Positions 1-9,168 of a DNA stretch of 64,000 nt are shown one piece after another. Origin of the DNA: Sphingomonas sp. C3-2 (GTDB lineage: Bacteria > Pseudomonadota > Alphaproteobacteria > Sphingomonadales > Sphingomonadaceae); assembly GCF_033025475.1 (NCBI RefSeq), contig NZ_CP130322.1, positions 124,001 through 188,000 of the forward strand. Reading direction: 5' to 3'. A program made the translations under genes and the position numbers. The notes beneath the pieces are model-generated. The model was not told where the DNA came from, searched no databases, and worked only from the letters and a program-made list of their open reading frames with translations. The number at the start of each line of letters is the position of its first letter. The first letter of the stretch is position 1.

Positions 1-290
1 ACGGGGCGGCCGCGCGCATGAAACAACTGCCGCAGATCGTCTATCCCATGGCAATGATCGGCATGGTCGTGCGTCCAGAGCACCGCATCCACATCGGCAA
101 CATCGGCGCGCAGCAGTTGTTCGCGCAGATCGGGCGACGTATCGACCAATATCCGGGTGCGTTCGGTCTCGATCAGGATCGACGCGCGGCTGCGTCGGTT
201 TTTCGGGTTCGTCGGATCGCAATCGCCCCAGTCATTCCCGATCCGCGGTACACCCGATGATGTGCCGCTGCCGAGAATGCGAACCCTCAC
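1..290 (-). CDS. PhnP-like MBL-fold metal-dependent hydrolase (3' part cut by window edge)
   Basis: Only the N-terminal ~96 residues are inside the window. The product opens with a beta-lactamase-fold signature (ILGSGTSSGVPRIG at residues ~5-18) and carries the metal motif THDHADHCHG near residues 79-88, as in PhnP and related phosphodiesterase or lipoate-type MBL hydrolases. The start is taken as GTG at 290-288 because it overlaps the tatD stop as GTGA, so translation is probably coupled to tatD. It is the last visible gene of a tmk-holB / metG-tatD minus-strand run. The exact substrate cannot be told from the fragment. Confidence 0.8.
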   Translation of the reverse strand, partial: MRVRILGSGTSSGVPRIGNDWGDCDPTNPKNRRSRASILIETERTRILVDTSPDLREQLLRADVADVDAVLWTHDHADHCHGIDDLRQLFHARGRP

Positions 291-1063
291 GCGCGGACCT
301 TGCTGAACAGCCGCAGGAAATTCTCGCTGGTCTGGCGCGCCAGCGTCTCGGCATCCACGCCGCGAAGATTGGCGAGGAACCGCGCCGTGTCGGCAACATA
401 GCCCGGCTCGCATGGCTTTCCGCGATGCGGAACGGGCGCAAGGAACGGGCTGTCGGTCTCCACGAGCAAACGATCGGCAGGCACGCGCGCAGCCGTCGCC
501 TGAAGATCGCGTGCATTCTTGAAGGTCACGATGCCCGAGATCGAGATGTAGAAGCCCAGATCAAGCGCAACGTCGGCAAACGCATCGCTCGCCGTGAAGC
601 AGTGGATCACCCCCGGAAAAGCGCCGTTCGCCATTTCCTCGCGCAGGATCGTGGCGGTATCGTCCTCCGCATCGCGCGTATGGACGATCAGCGGCAATCC
701 CGTTTCGCGGGATGCGGCGATGTGCGCGCGAAAACTGCTTTGCTGCTGCGCGCGGTCACTGTGATCATAATAATAATCAAGCCCGGTCTCGCCGATGCCA
801 ACCACCCGCGGATGCGTCGCCCGAGCCACGAGCTTGGCGGTGTCGATATCGGGATGCTGATCCGCCTCATGCGGATGGATGCCCACCGTCGCCCAGACGT
901 CAGCCGCCTGCTCGGCGGTGGCGATGATGTCGTCCCATTCGCGCTCGCGCGTGGAGATGTTGAGCATCAGCCCAACCCCCGCAGCCCGGGCGCGATCCAG
1001 CACGCCGGCCTGGTCTTCGACCAGGCCTTTGTAGTTCAGGTGGCAATGGCTATCGATGAGCAC
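287..1063 (-). CDS. tatD: TatD-family metal-dependent deoxyribonuclease
   Basis: 258 residues, the normal length for the TatD family of TIM-barrel metal nucleases. The metal ligands are visible: HxH at His6/His8 (DSHCHLN), Glu92 in GIGETGLDYYY, His128 in IVHTRDA, His154 in HCFTAS, and Asp204 in ETDSPFLAP. The family has 3'-5' DNase activity in repair and in DNA or protein quality control. It starts 3 nt after the metG stop, so the two genes are almost certainly co-transcribed, a common order in Proteobacteria. The bacterial paralogue (TatD or YcfH type) is not resolved. Confidence 0.93.
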   Translation of the reverse strand: MLIDSHCHLNYKGLVEDQAGVLDRARAAGVGLMLNISTREREWDDIIATAEQAADVWATVGIHPHEADQHPDIDTAKLVARATHPRVVGIGETGLDYYYDHSDRAQQQSSFRAHIAASRETGLPLIVHTRDAEDDTATILREEMANGAFPGVIHCFTASDAFADVALDLGFYISISGIVTFKNARDLQATAARVPADRLLVETDSPFLAPVPHRGKPCEPGYVADTARFLANLRGVDAETLARQTSENFLRLFSKVRA

Positions 1064-1066
1064 GGC

Positions 1067-2626
1067 TCAATCCTCTGCAGGTACTTCCAACCTGGGGAAG
1101 ATGGGGGTCGGCGCCGCGAGCGTGAAGCCCGAATTGCCAAGCTCCTCATACCAGCCCTTTGCCGTCAGTGCCGCCAGATCGCGCTGGTCTGCCCCCATGC
1201 CAAGAATATCGAGCAGCTTGCCCGCAGCCGTCGGAACGACAGGCTGGATCGCAATCGCAAGATCGCGGATCGCGATGAACAGCGTGCCCAGAACCGCCTC
1301 CATGCGTTCCGGGTCGGTCTTGCGCAGCGTCCAGGGCGCCTGCGCATCGATATATTGGTTGCAGGCGAAGACCGCCTTGATCCAGCTCTCGATCGCCTGC
1401 GAAATCGCAAGATCATTCATCAGCCGGGGCAGTTCGATTGCCGTCGCATTGCGCACGGTTTCCAGCAATTCCGTATCCACGGGCTGAACGGCGGCTCGAG
1501 ACGGCAAGCGCCCTTCAAGGTTCTTGGCGATGAACGACAATGTCCGCTGCGCCAGGTTCCCAAAGCTGTTGGCGAGATCGGCGTTGCAGCGCGCAACGAT
1601 CGCTTCGGCGCTATAGCTGCCGTCATTGCCGAAGGTGACTTCGCTCAGCAGGAAATAGCGCAACTGGTCGACGCCGAAACGCTCCGCCAGTTCGAGCGGA
1701 TCGGCGACATTGCCAAGCGATTTCGACATTTTTTCGCCGCGGTTCAGCAGGAAGCCATGGCCAAAGACGTGCTTGGGCAGCGAGATCCCGGCAGACATCA
1801 GGAAAGCCGGCCAGTACACCGCGTGGAACCGGACGATATCCTTGCCAATGATATGAAAATCGGCAGGCCAATATTTACGGAAGGCTTCGGTATCCTCAGG
1901 ATAACCGAGCCCGGTCAGATAATTGGTCAGCGCGTCGACCCAGACATACATCACATGGCCGTCGCTGTCCGGCACCTTCACGCCCCAGTCGAAGCTCGTG
2001 CGCGAGATCGAAAGGTCGGCAAGACCGCCTTCGACGAAACGCATCACCTCGTTCCGCCGGCTTTCGGGCCGGATGAAATCGGGCTGCTCATTATAGAGCG
2101 CGAGGAGCCGATCTTGATATTCGGAAAGCTTGAAGAACCAGCTCTCCTCCGCCGTCCAGGTCACGGGCGTGCCTTGCGGAGACAGCTTTTCTCCATTCTC
2201 GCCTTCAACGAGTTCCTTCTCGTCGTAAAAGGCTTCGTCGCGCACCGAATACCAGCCTTCATAGCGATCGAGATACAGATCGCCATTGGCTTCCATCGCC
2301 TTCCACAACGCCTGGCTCGCGGCATGGTGCGCCGGTTCGCTGGTGCGGATGAAACGATCGCAGGAAATGTTCAGTTCGTTGGCCATGGTCTGGAAATGAC
2401 CGGACATTTCCTCGGCCAATGCCACTGGAGTGATCCCACGGTCACGCGCCGTCTGCGCCATCTTCAGTCCATGCTCGTCAGTCCCGGTCTGGAAAAAGAC
2501 GTCACGACCAGCCATGCGCTGGAAACGCGCAATCGCATCGGTCGCGATGGACTCATAGGCATGGCCGATATGCGGCTTGCCGTTGGGGTAGCTGATGGCG
2601 GTGGTGATGTAGAATGGTTCAGACAT
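1067..2626 (-). CDS. metG: Methionyl-tRNA synthetase
   Basis: 519 residues. Charges tRNA-Met with methionine in the cytosol. The class I signatures are intact: HIGH at residues 19-22 (KPHIGHAYE) and KMSKS at 299-303 (GEKMSKSLGN). The C-terminal EMAP/Trbp-like tRNA-binding extension of the long MetRS form is absent, giving the short form common in Alphaproteobacteria. The ATG at 2626 opens directly with the family N-terminus (FYITTAISYPNG). A 74-nt gap separates it from holB upstream, and tatD follows 3 nt downstream. Confidence 0.97.
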   Translation of the reverse strand: MSEPFYITTAISYPNGKPHIGHAYESIATDAIARFQRMAGRDVFFQTGTDEHGLKMAQTARDRGITPVALAEEMSGHFQTMANELNISCDRFIRTSEPAHHAASQALWKAMEANGDLYLDRYEGWYSVRDEAFYDEKELVEGENGEKLSPQGTPVTWTAEESWFFKLSEYQDRLLALYNEQPDFIRPESRRNEVMRFVEGGLADLSISRTSFDWGVKVPDSDGHVMYVWVDALTNYLTGLGYPEDTEAFRKYWPADFHIIGKDIVRFHAVYWPAFLMSAGISLPKHVFGHGFLLNRGEKMSKSLGNVADPLELAERFGVDQLRYFLLSEVTFGNDGSYSAEAIVARCNADLANSFGNLAQRTLSFIAKNLEGRLPSRAAVQPVDTELLETVRNATAIELPRLMNDLAISQAIESWIKAVFACNQYIDAQAPWTLRKTDPERMEAVLGTLFIAIRDLAIAIQPVVPTAAGKLLDILGMGADQRDLAALTAKGWYEELGNSGFTLAAPTPIFPRLEVPAED

Positions 2627-2700
2627 GGCGGCAGGCTTTACGGTGGAATGCCGCTGATTGGAACACCATCATTCGCAAATCACACTCACCCTGCGCCCAC

Positions 2701-3702
2701 TCACTCTGCGCGACGAAAACTTTCCGGTTCCGCCGTTTCGGCAAGCCCGGCAATCAACGTGCCGATCTCAAACACCGTCGTCTGCGTATCGAGCGACAGC
2801 CCGATTGCGCTCGCGGCGAGATCACGGCATTGCTCCCAACGTTGCAGCGCATCTGCCAAAGCCAGGCCCCGGCGGTCCTGAGCGGCTCGCGCAATGAAGC
2901 TCGGTGCCCGCTGCAGAAACGCCTCATAGCGCATTTGCGCCGCTTTCAGCGCAAGACTACGCGCAAGGCCAGCGCGCAAAGCGTTGGACGGATCGCCGCC
3001 CGCCGCAATCGCCGTCATGGCAGCATCCAGCCCGGCAATGTCGAGCCCCGCAAAGCCGATCGCCTTGCCCGGAGCCCCCTCTCCTGCCACGGCGAGCGAG
3101 GTAACCTCTCCTTCCTCCGCCTCGGGCAAGGCCGCGCGCAGCGCCGCCTGCATCTCCGCATCGCCAAGCGGTGCAAAGCGGAGCATGCGGCACCGTGAAC
3201 GGATCGTCGGAAGCAACCGCCCCGGTGCGTGACTGATGAGTAGAAACACTGTTCCAGCCGGTGGCTCTTCCAGATTTTTGAGCAGCGCGTTCGAGGCCGA
3301 CCGCTCGAGATCGTCGATCGCGTCGATGATGATGACGCGCCGGGAGGAAAGCGACGGCGTCGTGGCAAACATGCCCTGCAATGTGCGGACCTGCGCAATC
3401 GAAATGCTGCGCGCCAGTTCGGTGCCACTGTCCTTGGCGAGACGTTCCAATCGCTTGAAATCGGGATGGCTTCCCGCCTCCAGCAATTTTGCAATGGGAT
3501 GGGCGGGATCCACGTCAAGCCCACCCAGTTGGACAGCGGGCCCAGCCGCTTCGGCCAGCAGCCGACACGCAGCCATCTGCGCGAAGCGCGCCTTGCCTAC
3601 CCCCCGCGGGCCAGCCAACAGCCAGGCATGATGCAGCTTGCCGCTGTCCATCGCCTCTCGAAATGCAGCTACCTGGTTTTGATGGCCGATCAATTCGCTC
3701 AT
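2701..3702 (-). CDS. holB: DNA polymerase III delta-prime subunit
   Basis: 333 residues. Clamp-loader subunit of the replicative polymerase. The N-terminus (LIGHQNQVAAF, HHAWLLAGPRGVGKARFA at ~23-40) is the AAA+ fold with a P-loop whose last residue is Ala rather than Thr/Ser, consistent with delta-prime being a non-hydrolysing stator. IDDLERSASNALLKNLEEPP and SRCRMLRF are the family sensor and SRC motifs. Its ATG overlaps the tmk stop as ATGA, so the two are translationally coupled; tmk-holB adjacency is typical of Proteobacteria. Confidence 0.95.
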   Translation of the reverse strand: MSELIGHQNQVAAFREAMDSGKLHHAWLLAGPRGVGKARFAQMAACRLLAEAAGPAVQLGGLDVDPAHPIAKLLEAGSHPDFKRLERLAKDSGTELARSISIAQVRTLQGMFATTPSLSSRRVIIIDAIDDLERSASNALLKNLEEPPAGTVFLLISHAPGRLLPTIRSRCRMLRFAPLGDAEMQAALRAALPEAEEGEVTSLAVAGEGAPGKAIGFAGLDIAGLDAAMTAIAAGGDPSNALRAGLARSLALKAAQMRYEAFLQRAPSFIARAAQDRRGLALADALQRWEQCRDLAASAIGLSLDTQTTVFEIGTLIAGLAETAEPESFRRAE

Positions 3703-4388
3703 GCTACCACCCGTTCAGCGAGCCATGCGTCGACGCCGTTCAGCACCGCCTCGCGGACAATGTCCATGGTGGGATTGGCATCGATCACCAGCGTACGGTC
3801 CTGACAGCGCCCAGCCTGAGCACGAAAATCATCGCCGACGCGCTGATGAAAGGCTAGATCGAGATCCTCGAACCGCCCCTCGTCCAATCCTTGTTCGACG
3901 AGCCGCGCCCGGCTGCGCGTGAGACCTAAACGCGCGTCGACGTCCAGCAACACCGTCAAATCTGGCCAAAAATCGTCCACGAACTGGCGGTGGAGCATCA
4001 GGATCATTTCCTGTGACAATCCGCGGCCAGCGCCCTGATAAGCAAGCGTCGACCCGACATAGCGATCGCACAGCACAACGCGCCCCGCAGCCAACGCCGG
4101 CTGGATAACGCGCTTCACATGCTGAATGCGCGCTGCAATCATCAATAATAGCTCAGCGCCTTCATCCCAGATTGCGCCTTCGGCCGACAAAAGTAGGCGG
4201 CGAAGCTCCAAACCTTCATCGGTCCCGCCAGGTTCTCGGGTCAGCAGCACATCATGGCCAAGCGCCATCAGATGCGCACCAAGCGCGGCAACGGCACTGC
4301 CTTTTCCAGACCCGTCACAGCCCTCCACGACGATGAAAACCCCTCGGTACGATTGCATAATACGTCGGTCGATCATCGTGCTTTGCAT
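3699..4388 (-). CDS. tmk: Thymidylate kinase
   Basis: 229 residues from the first ATG; the ATG at 4358 (MQSYRG) gives 219 residues, places the P-loop about 11 residues in as is usual for the family, and may be the true start. No strong ribosome binding site distinguishes them. The product phosphorylates dTMP to dTDP. Visible motifs are a P-loop (EGCDGSGKGS), TREPGGTDEG, DRYVGSTLAYQGAGRG and LLDVDARLGLTRSRAR. The P-loop ends GKGS where most Tmk have GKTT or GKST. It is the first gene of the tmk-holB pair. Confidence 0.93.
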   Translation of the reverse strand: MQSTMIDRRIMQSYRGVFIVVEGCDGSGKGSAVAALGAHLMALGHDVLLTREPGGTDEGLELRRLLLSAEGAIWDEGAELLLMIAARIQHVKRVIQPALAAGRVVLCDRYVGSTLAYQGAGRGLSQEMILMLHRQFVDDFWPDLTVLLDVDARLGLTRSRARLVEQGLDEGRFEDLDLAFHQRVGDDFRAQAGRCQDRTLVIDANPTMDIVREAVLNGVDAWLAERVVA

Positions 4389-4499
4389 TTCATGGAATGG
4401 GGCATGCCCCCTACTATCCGATTTTATCGTTTAACAACAAGGCAACAGCCAAAACGATCGGATTCTCGTTTGCTCACAAACGTAAATATCCATCATTGA

Positions 4500-6086
<1,587 letters not shown>

Positions 6087-6097
6087 TTTCGGATATT

Positions 6098-6135
6098 GGC
6101 AGGAGCCGCGCAGTGCGGCTCCTGCCATAATTTTT
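6098..6135 (+). terminator. Rho-independent terminator of the CoA-transferase gene
   Basis: A perfect 12-bp stem (6098-6109 with 6115-6126), 5-nt loop and a trailing ATAATTTTT, 11 nt after the CoA-transferase stop. The dacA-like gene converges on it from the other strand, where the T-tract is poor, so it mainly serves the plus-strand transcript. Confidence 0.88.
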
Positions 6136-7297
6136 AGCCGAACAACGACATCAGACCGGCCCAGGCGCGGCCAAAGAAGCCTGCCTCACCCACATCCTGT
6201 TCCGCCACGAGCGGCATCGTCTGTGCCGGCATGTCGGGCGTGCTCACCACCAGATCGGCGATGTGCTGCCCCTTCTTGATCGGCGCCTTGATCGGACCAT
6301 TGTAAACGACCGCCACCTTCATGTTGGCGGCCGCACCTGCCGGCAGCGTGACCGAGATCGGGCGCGCTGCGACAAGCCCTACTTCGCTAACATCACCCAT
6401 CTGGACTTCCGCGGTCTGAACGCGCTTGCCGGCCGCAACGATCGGCTTGGCGGTCCACGCCTTGAAACCCCAATCCATGAAGCGCACAGATTCCTGGATA
6501 CGGCCATTGAACGTATCCAGCCCGGCAACCACCATCACCAACCGGCGACCGTCCTGTTCGGCGGACCCCGTAAAGCCATAACCCGCTTCCTGCGTGTGTC
6601 CGGTCTTCAGCCCGTCTGCCCCGCGGACGCGCCCAAGCAACGGATCGCGATTGGCTTGGGTGATGGCATTGCCGCCCATCGTTTGGCCCCAGGTGAAGCT
6701 GTCCTTGCTGTAGAACTGCTTGTAGAGCTTGGGATGTTCCTCGATAGACGCCTTCGCCAGCGTTGCCAGATCACGCGCCGTTACATAGGTGCGCCCTTCA
6801 TCGGGCCACCCGTTCGACGTTCCGAACTGGCTGTTGTTCAACCCAAGGCGCTTGGCGGTTGCGTTCATCCGCGCGACAAAGGCTTCCTCGGTGCCCGAAA
6901 TGCCCTCGGCCAGCACGACGCAGGCATCGTTACCCGACAGCGTCACGATGCCGTACAAAAGGTTCTCGACGCTCACTTCCTCGCCAGCCGAAAGGAACAT
7001 GGTCGATCCCGCAGCGGGCCCATGCCACTTCTTCCAGGTTTCCGGGCGCACCGTGAATTTCTGATCGAGTTTAAGCTCACCACTCTTGACCATGTCAAAA
7101 GCGACCTGAACCGTCATCATCTTGGCCATCGATGCCGGCGGAATGCGCTGGTCAGCGCCCTTGGCATACAGCACGGCGCCCGAAGACAGGTCTTCAAGAA
7201 AGGCAATCGGCGCCGTGGTCTCGAAGGGCGGCGCAGCCGCGCTCACAGGATAGGACAGGGCCAGCGCGAGCAGCGAGGGAAGCAGGATCGGTTTCAT
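6134..7297 (-). CDS. D-alanyl-D-alanine carboxypeptidase (PBP5/6 type, S11 family)
   Basis: 387 residues. Trims the terminal D-Ala of peptidoglycan pentapeptides in the periplasm. It has a signal peptide (~20 residues ending SAA) and the three penicillin-binding motifs: SxxK at Ser56-Lys59 (PASMAKMM), SGN at 121-123, and KTG at 231-233. The C-terminal beta domain is followed by a short amphipathic tail (FFGRAWAGLMSLFG), as in PBP5-like enzymes that bind the inner membrane. It lies 56 nt downstream of the mltB-like gene on the same strand, so the two wall enzymes may share a transcript. Confidence 0.94.
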   Translation of the reverse strand: MKPILLPSLLALALSYPVSAAAPPFETTAPIAFLEDLSSGAVLYAKGADQRIPPASMAKMMTVQVAFDMVKSGELKLDQKFTVRPETWKKWHGPAAGSTMFLSAGEEVSVENLLYGIVTLSGNDACVVLAEGISGTEEAFVARMNATAKRLGLNNSQFGTSNGWPDEGRTYVTARDLATLAKASIEEHPKLYKQFYSKDSFTWGQTMGGNAITQANRDPLLGRVRGADGLKTGHTQEAGYGFTGSAEQDGRRLVMVVAGLDTFNGRIQESVRFMDWGFKAWTAKPIVAAGKRVQTAEVQMGDVSEVGLVAARPISVTLPAGAAANMKVAVVYNGPIKAPIKKGQHIADLVVSTPDMPAQTMPLVAEQDVGEAGFFGRAWAGLMSLFG

Positions 7298-7353
7298 CTA
7301 TCTCTTTCGATGAGCAGAATCGGATTGGTGAGAAAATATCGGTGTCGGTGATG

Positions 7354-8394
7354 TCAGCGGGACACTTGATCCGCCAACAGCCCAACGGACAATGCATAGA
7401 AGTTCGAGCAGTTATAATCCAGAATGGCGCGATAATTGGTCGTCAGCAAATAGGCCGTCTGTCCAACGCCGTCAGGCTCCAGCAATGAAGCCAGTTCGTT
7501 GTCTCGCGGCACCGGAGCCCCGATCGGGGTGATACCAAGCGCACGCCACTCTGCGATCGTCTTCCACTGGCTGTGCCGGTCATGCACGCGCGGGCAACGC
7601 GGCGCGGAGGTCTTGCTCGCGATCGCGCTTCGATTGAGCCCTACGGGCACCGAGACGGCAACGCCCCAAGGGACATTGGGGCGCCAGCCCGCATTGACGA
7701 AATAGTTCGCGATCGACGCCAGAGCATCGGGCTCGCTCGACCAGATGTCCTTGAACCCATCACCATCGCCATCCTTGGCGAGGCGAACATAGACCGAAGG
7801 AAGAAACTGCGGATACCCGGTCGCCCCCGCCCAACTGCCGACCAGCCGGCTGCGTGGAACGCCCTGGTCGATCATCTTCAGCGCAGCAAGAAACTCGGCC
7901 GTGAACAACTCGCGGCGACGCCCTTCATAAGCGAGGCTCGCCAGAGCCCGGAGCAAATCGAAATTGCCGGTATAGGCCCCGTAATTGGTCTCATGGCCGT
8001 AAATCGCCACCATGATCGCCTCTGGGACGCCGGTTTCTTGTTCGATCCGCGCGAGTTGCGGACGGAGTTGCTGATATTTCGCGCGCCCACGATTGATCCG
8101 TGCCGCATCGACATGCCGCGCCTTATAAGGCGCGAAAGCAGGAATCGGCGCATTGGGCGCACCACCAGGCTGCGCTCGGTCTAGTTCAATGACGCGCGCA
8201 TTATAAGTCAGCGTCGGCAGCACGCGATCAAGCGTCGCGCGACTAATCCCTTCCCGCTCGGCGCGCCCACGAAGCCCATTCAAAAATGATTGAAACCCAT
8301 CTTCGCTCTGCGCATGCGCCTTGGAAACAACAAGGCTGCTCTGCGGCAGGGCGGCTGCCATTAGGACTGCGGCTGAAAACAAAATGGAACGCAT
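7354..8394 (-). CDS. Lytic murein transglycosylase, MltB family
   Basis: 346 residues with a cleavable signal peptide (cleavage likely after ...KAHA, residue ~28) and no lipobox, so it should be periplasmic and soluble. The SLT2 domain carries the catalytic Glu135 in IYGHETNYGAYTG, and VPRSRLVGSWAGATGYPQFLPS is the family substrate-groove motif. It cleaves the MurNAc-GlcNAc bond to give 1,6-anhydroMurNAc ends. There is no C-terminal peptidoglycan-binding domain, so this is the short form. It stands upstream of the carboxypeptidase gene on the same strand. Confidence 0.92.
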   Translation of the reverse strand: MRSILFSAAVLMAAALPQSSLVVSKAHAQSEDGFQSFLNGLRGRAEREGISRATLDRVLPTLTYNARVIELDRAQPGGAPNAPIPAFAPYKARHVDAARINRGRAKYQQLRPQLARIEQETGVPEAIMVAIYGHETNYGAYTGNFDLLRALASLAYEGRRRELFTAEFLAALKMIDQGVPRSRLVGSWAGATGYPQFLPSVYVRLAKDGDGDGFKDIWSSEPDALASIANYFVNAGWRPNVPWGVAVSVPVGLNRSAIASKTSAPRCPRVHDRHSQWKTIAEWRALGITPIGAPVPRDNELASLLEPDGVGQTAYLLTTNYRAILDYNCSNFYALSVGLLADQVSR

Positions 8395-8551
8395 TGCTCC
8401 CCCTTCTCCCTAGGCATGCCATAGCCATGCCCGAAGGTGAAACCCCCTTCGTCGTATGATCCGCACAAAAGGTCGCGTGCGTCACGATTTTTAACGATCA
8501 TGCACACACCCCCTTTCCCTCGGTCTCGTCAGCCGATATGGCCAGCGCGAA

Positions 8552-8641
8552 GGAAGAGTGGCCGAGTGGTTTAAGGCAGCGGTCTTGAAAACCGCCGTGG
8601 GTGCAAGCTCACCGTGGGTTCGAATCCCACCTCTTCCGCCA
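8552..8641 (+). tRNA. tRNA-Ser (anticodon UGA)
   Basis: Class II tRNA of 90 nt including an encoded 3' CCA. The acceptor stem pairs 8552-8558 with 8631-8637, and discriminator G is at 8638. The anticodon stem pairs 8579-8583 with 8591-8595 around the loop CTTGAAA, giving anticodon TGA (8586-8588), which reads UCA. A variable arm (GTGGGTGCAAGCTCAC) and the T-loop TTCGAAT are present. It is the likely attachment site of the element whose integrase remnant lies 156 nt downstream. Confidence 0.97.
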
Positions 8642-8732
8642 CCGATCTCGATCGGACGGCCTCTAAAACCTCTAAAAACCTTGATTTTTAGCCGATTTTA
8701 GACTAACTTTGGTCTCAGTCGGTTTCTCCCGA

Positions 8733-8794
8733 TGCCCCCAAATCTCATCGCCATCGGGGGCATTTTGGGGGCACGCAATCGAGATTTGGGGGCA
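8733..8794. repeat. Inverted and direct repeats between tRNA-Ser and the integrase remnant
   Basis: TGCCCCCAAATCTC at 8733-8746 is repeated in exact inverted form at 8781-8794. The core TGGGGGCA recurs within the interval (around 8766-8773 and again at 8787-8794), with a variant ATCGGGGGCA before it. This is the position of the leader and regulatory region of P4-type integrase genes next to tRNAs, so integrase or excisionase arm-binding sites, or a leader stem, are the obvious readings; neither is shown. Confidence 0.5.
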
Positions 8795-8797
8795 CCG

Positions 8798-9025
8798 ATG
8801 CTCACAGACTTGCAGGCCAGAAAGGCGCAGGCTCGGGACAAGGATTACAAGCTCTCCGATAGCGGCGGATTATATCTGTTCGTCACCGCAAAGGGGGCGA
8901 AGTCCTGGCGACTCAAATACCGCTTCGCCGGGCGTGAAAAACGTCTGGTCTTCGGTCAATATCCTGAAATCTCGCTGAGCGAAGCCCGCGACCTTCGCGA
9001 CGAGGCTCGCCGGCAAGTCCCGTGA
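8798..9025 (+). pseudogene. Truncated tyrosine integrase (P4-type, N-terminal arm-binding domain only)
   Basis: The ATG at 8798 opens a 75-codon frame whose product (LTDLQARKAQARDKDYKLSD, GGLYLFVTAKGAKSW, RFAGREKRLVFGQYPEISLS) is the DUF4102/arm DNA-binding domain of phage-type integrases that insert into tRNA genes. A stop at 9023-9025 ends it after EARRQVP, whereas intact integrases run to about 400 residues. No core-binding or catalytic R-H-R-Y domain follows in any frame before the next gene. Its place just 3' of tRNA-Ser supports a degraded integration event. Confidence 0.85.
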
Positions 9026-9168
9026 ATTTCAGGATCCCACGGTCGAGAAGTGCAATCGCAAGTTTGCCAGCGCGGCGCTACAATGGAGACGTTCGACAGG
9101 CTGGCACGCTTTCGACATAGCCGCGGGTCATGATCTGGAGACTGTCAAACCCGATACAGGGCTGGCTG
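9026..9168. other. Non-coding remnant between the broken integrase and the ectoine operon
   Basis: No recognisable gene. Short frames are open, but none could be matched to integrase core sequence or to another family. It probably holds decayed element DNA and the 3' end region of the minus-strand ectoine operon. No clear hairpin with a T-tract was seen. Confidence 0.4.

Noticed and set aside
257-2881. 874-codon plus-strand open frame over tatD and metG
   Set aside because: It is antisense to two certain genes, has an Arg/His-rich composition typical of GC-rich shadow frames, no family resemblance and no ribosome site.
9026-9168. Possible integrase core or transposase fragment
   Set aside because: All frames were read; none shows R-H-R-Y recombinase or DDE motifs. 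Described only as unidentified remnant.
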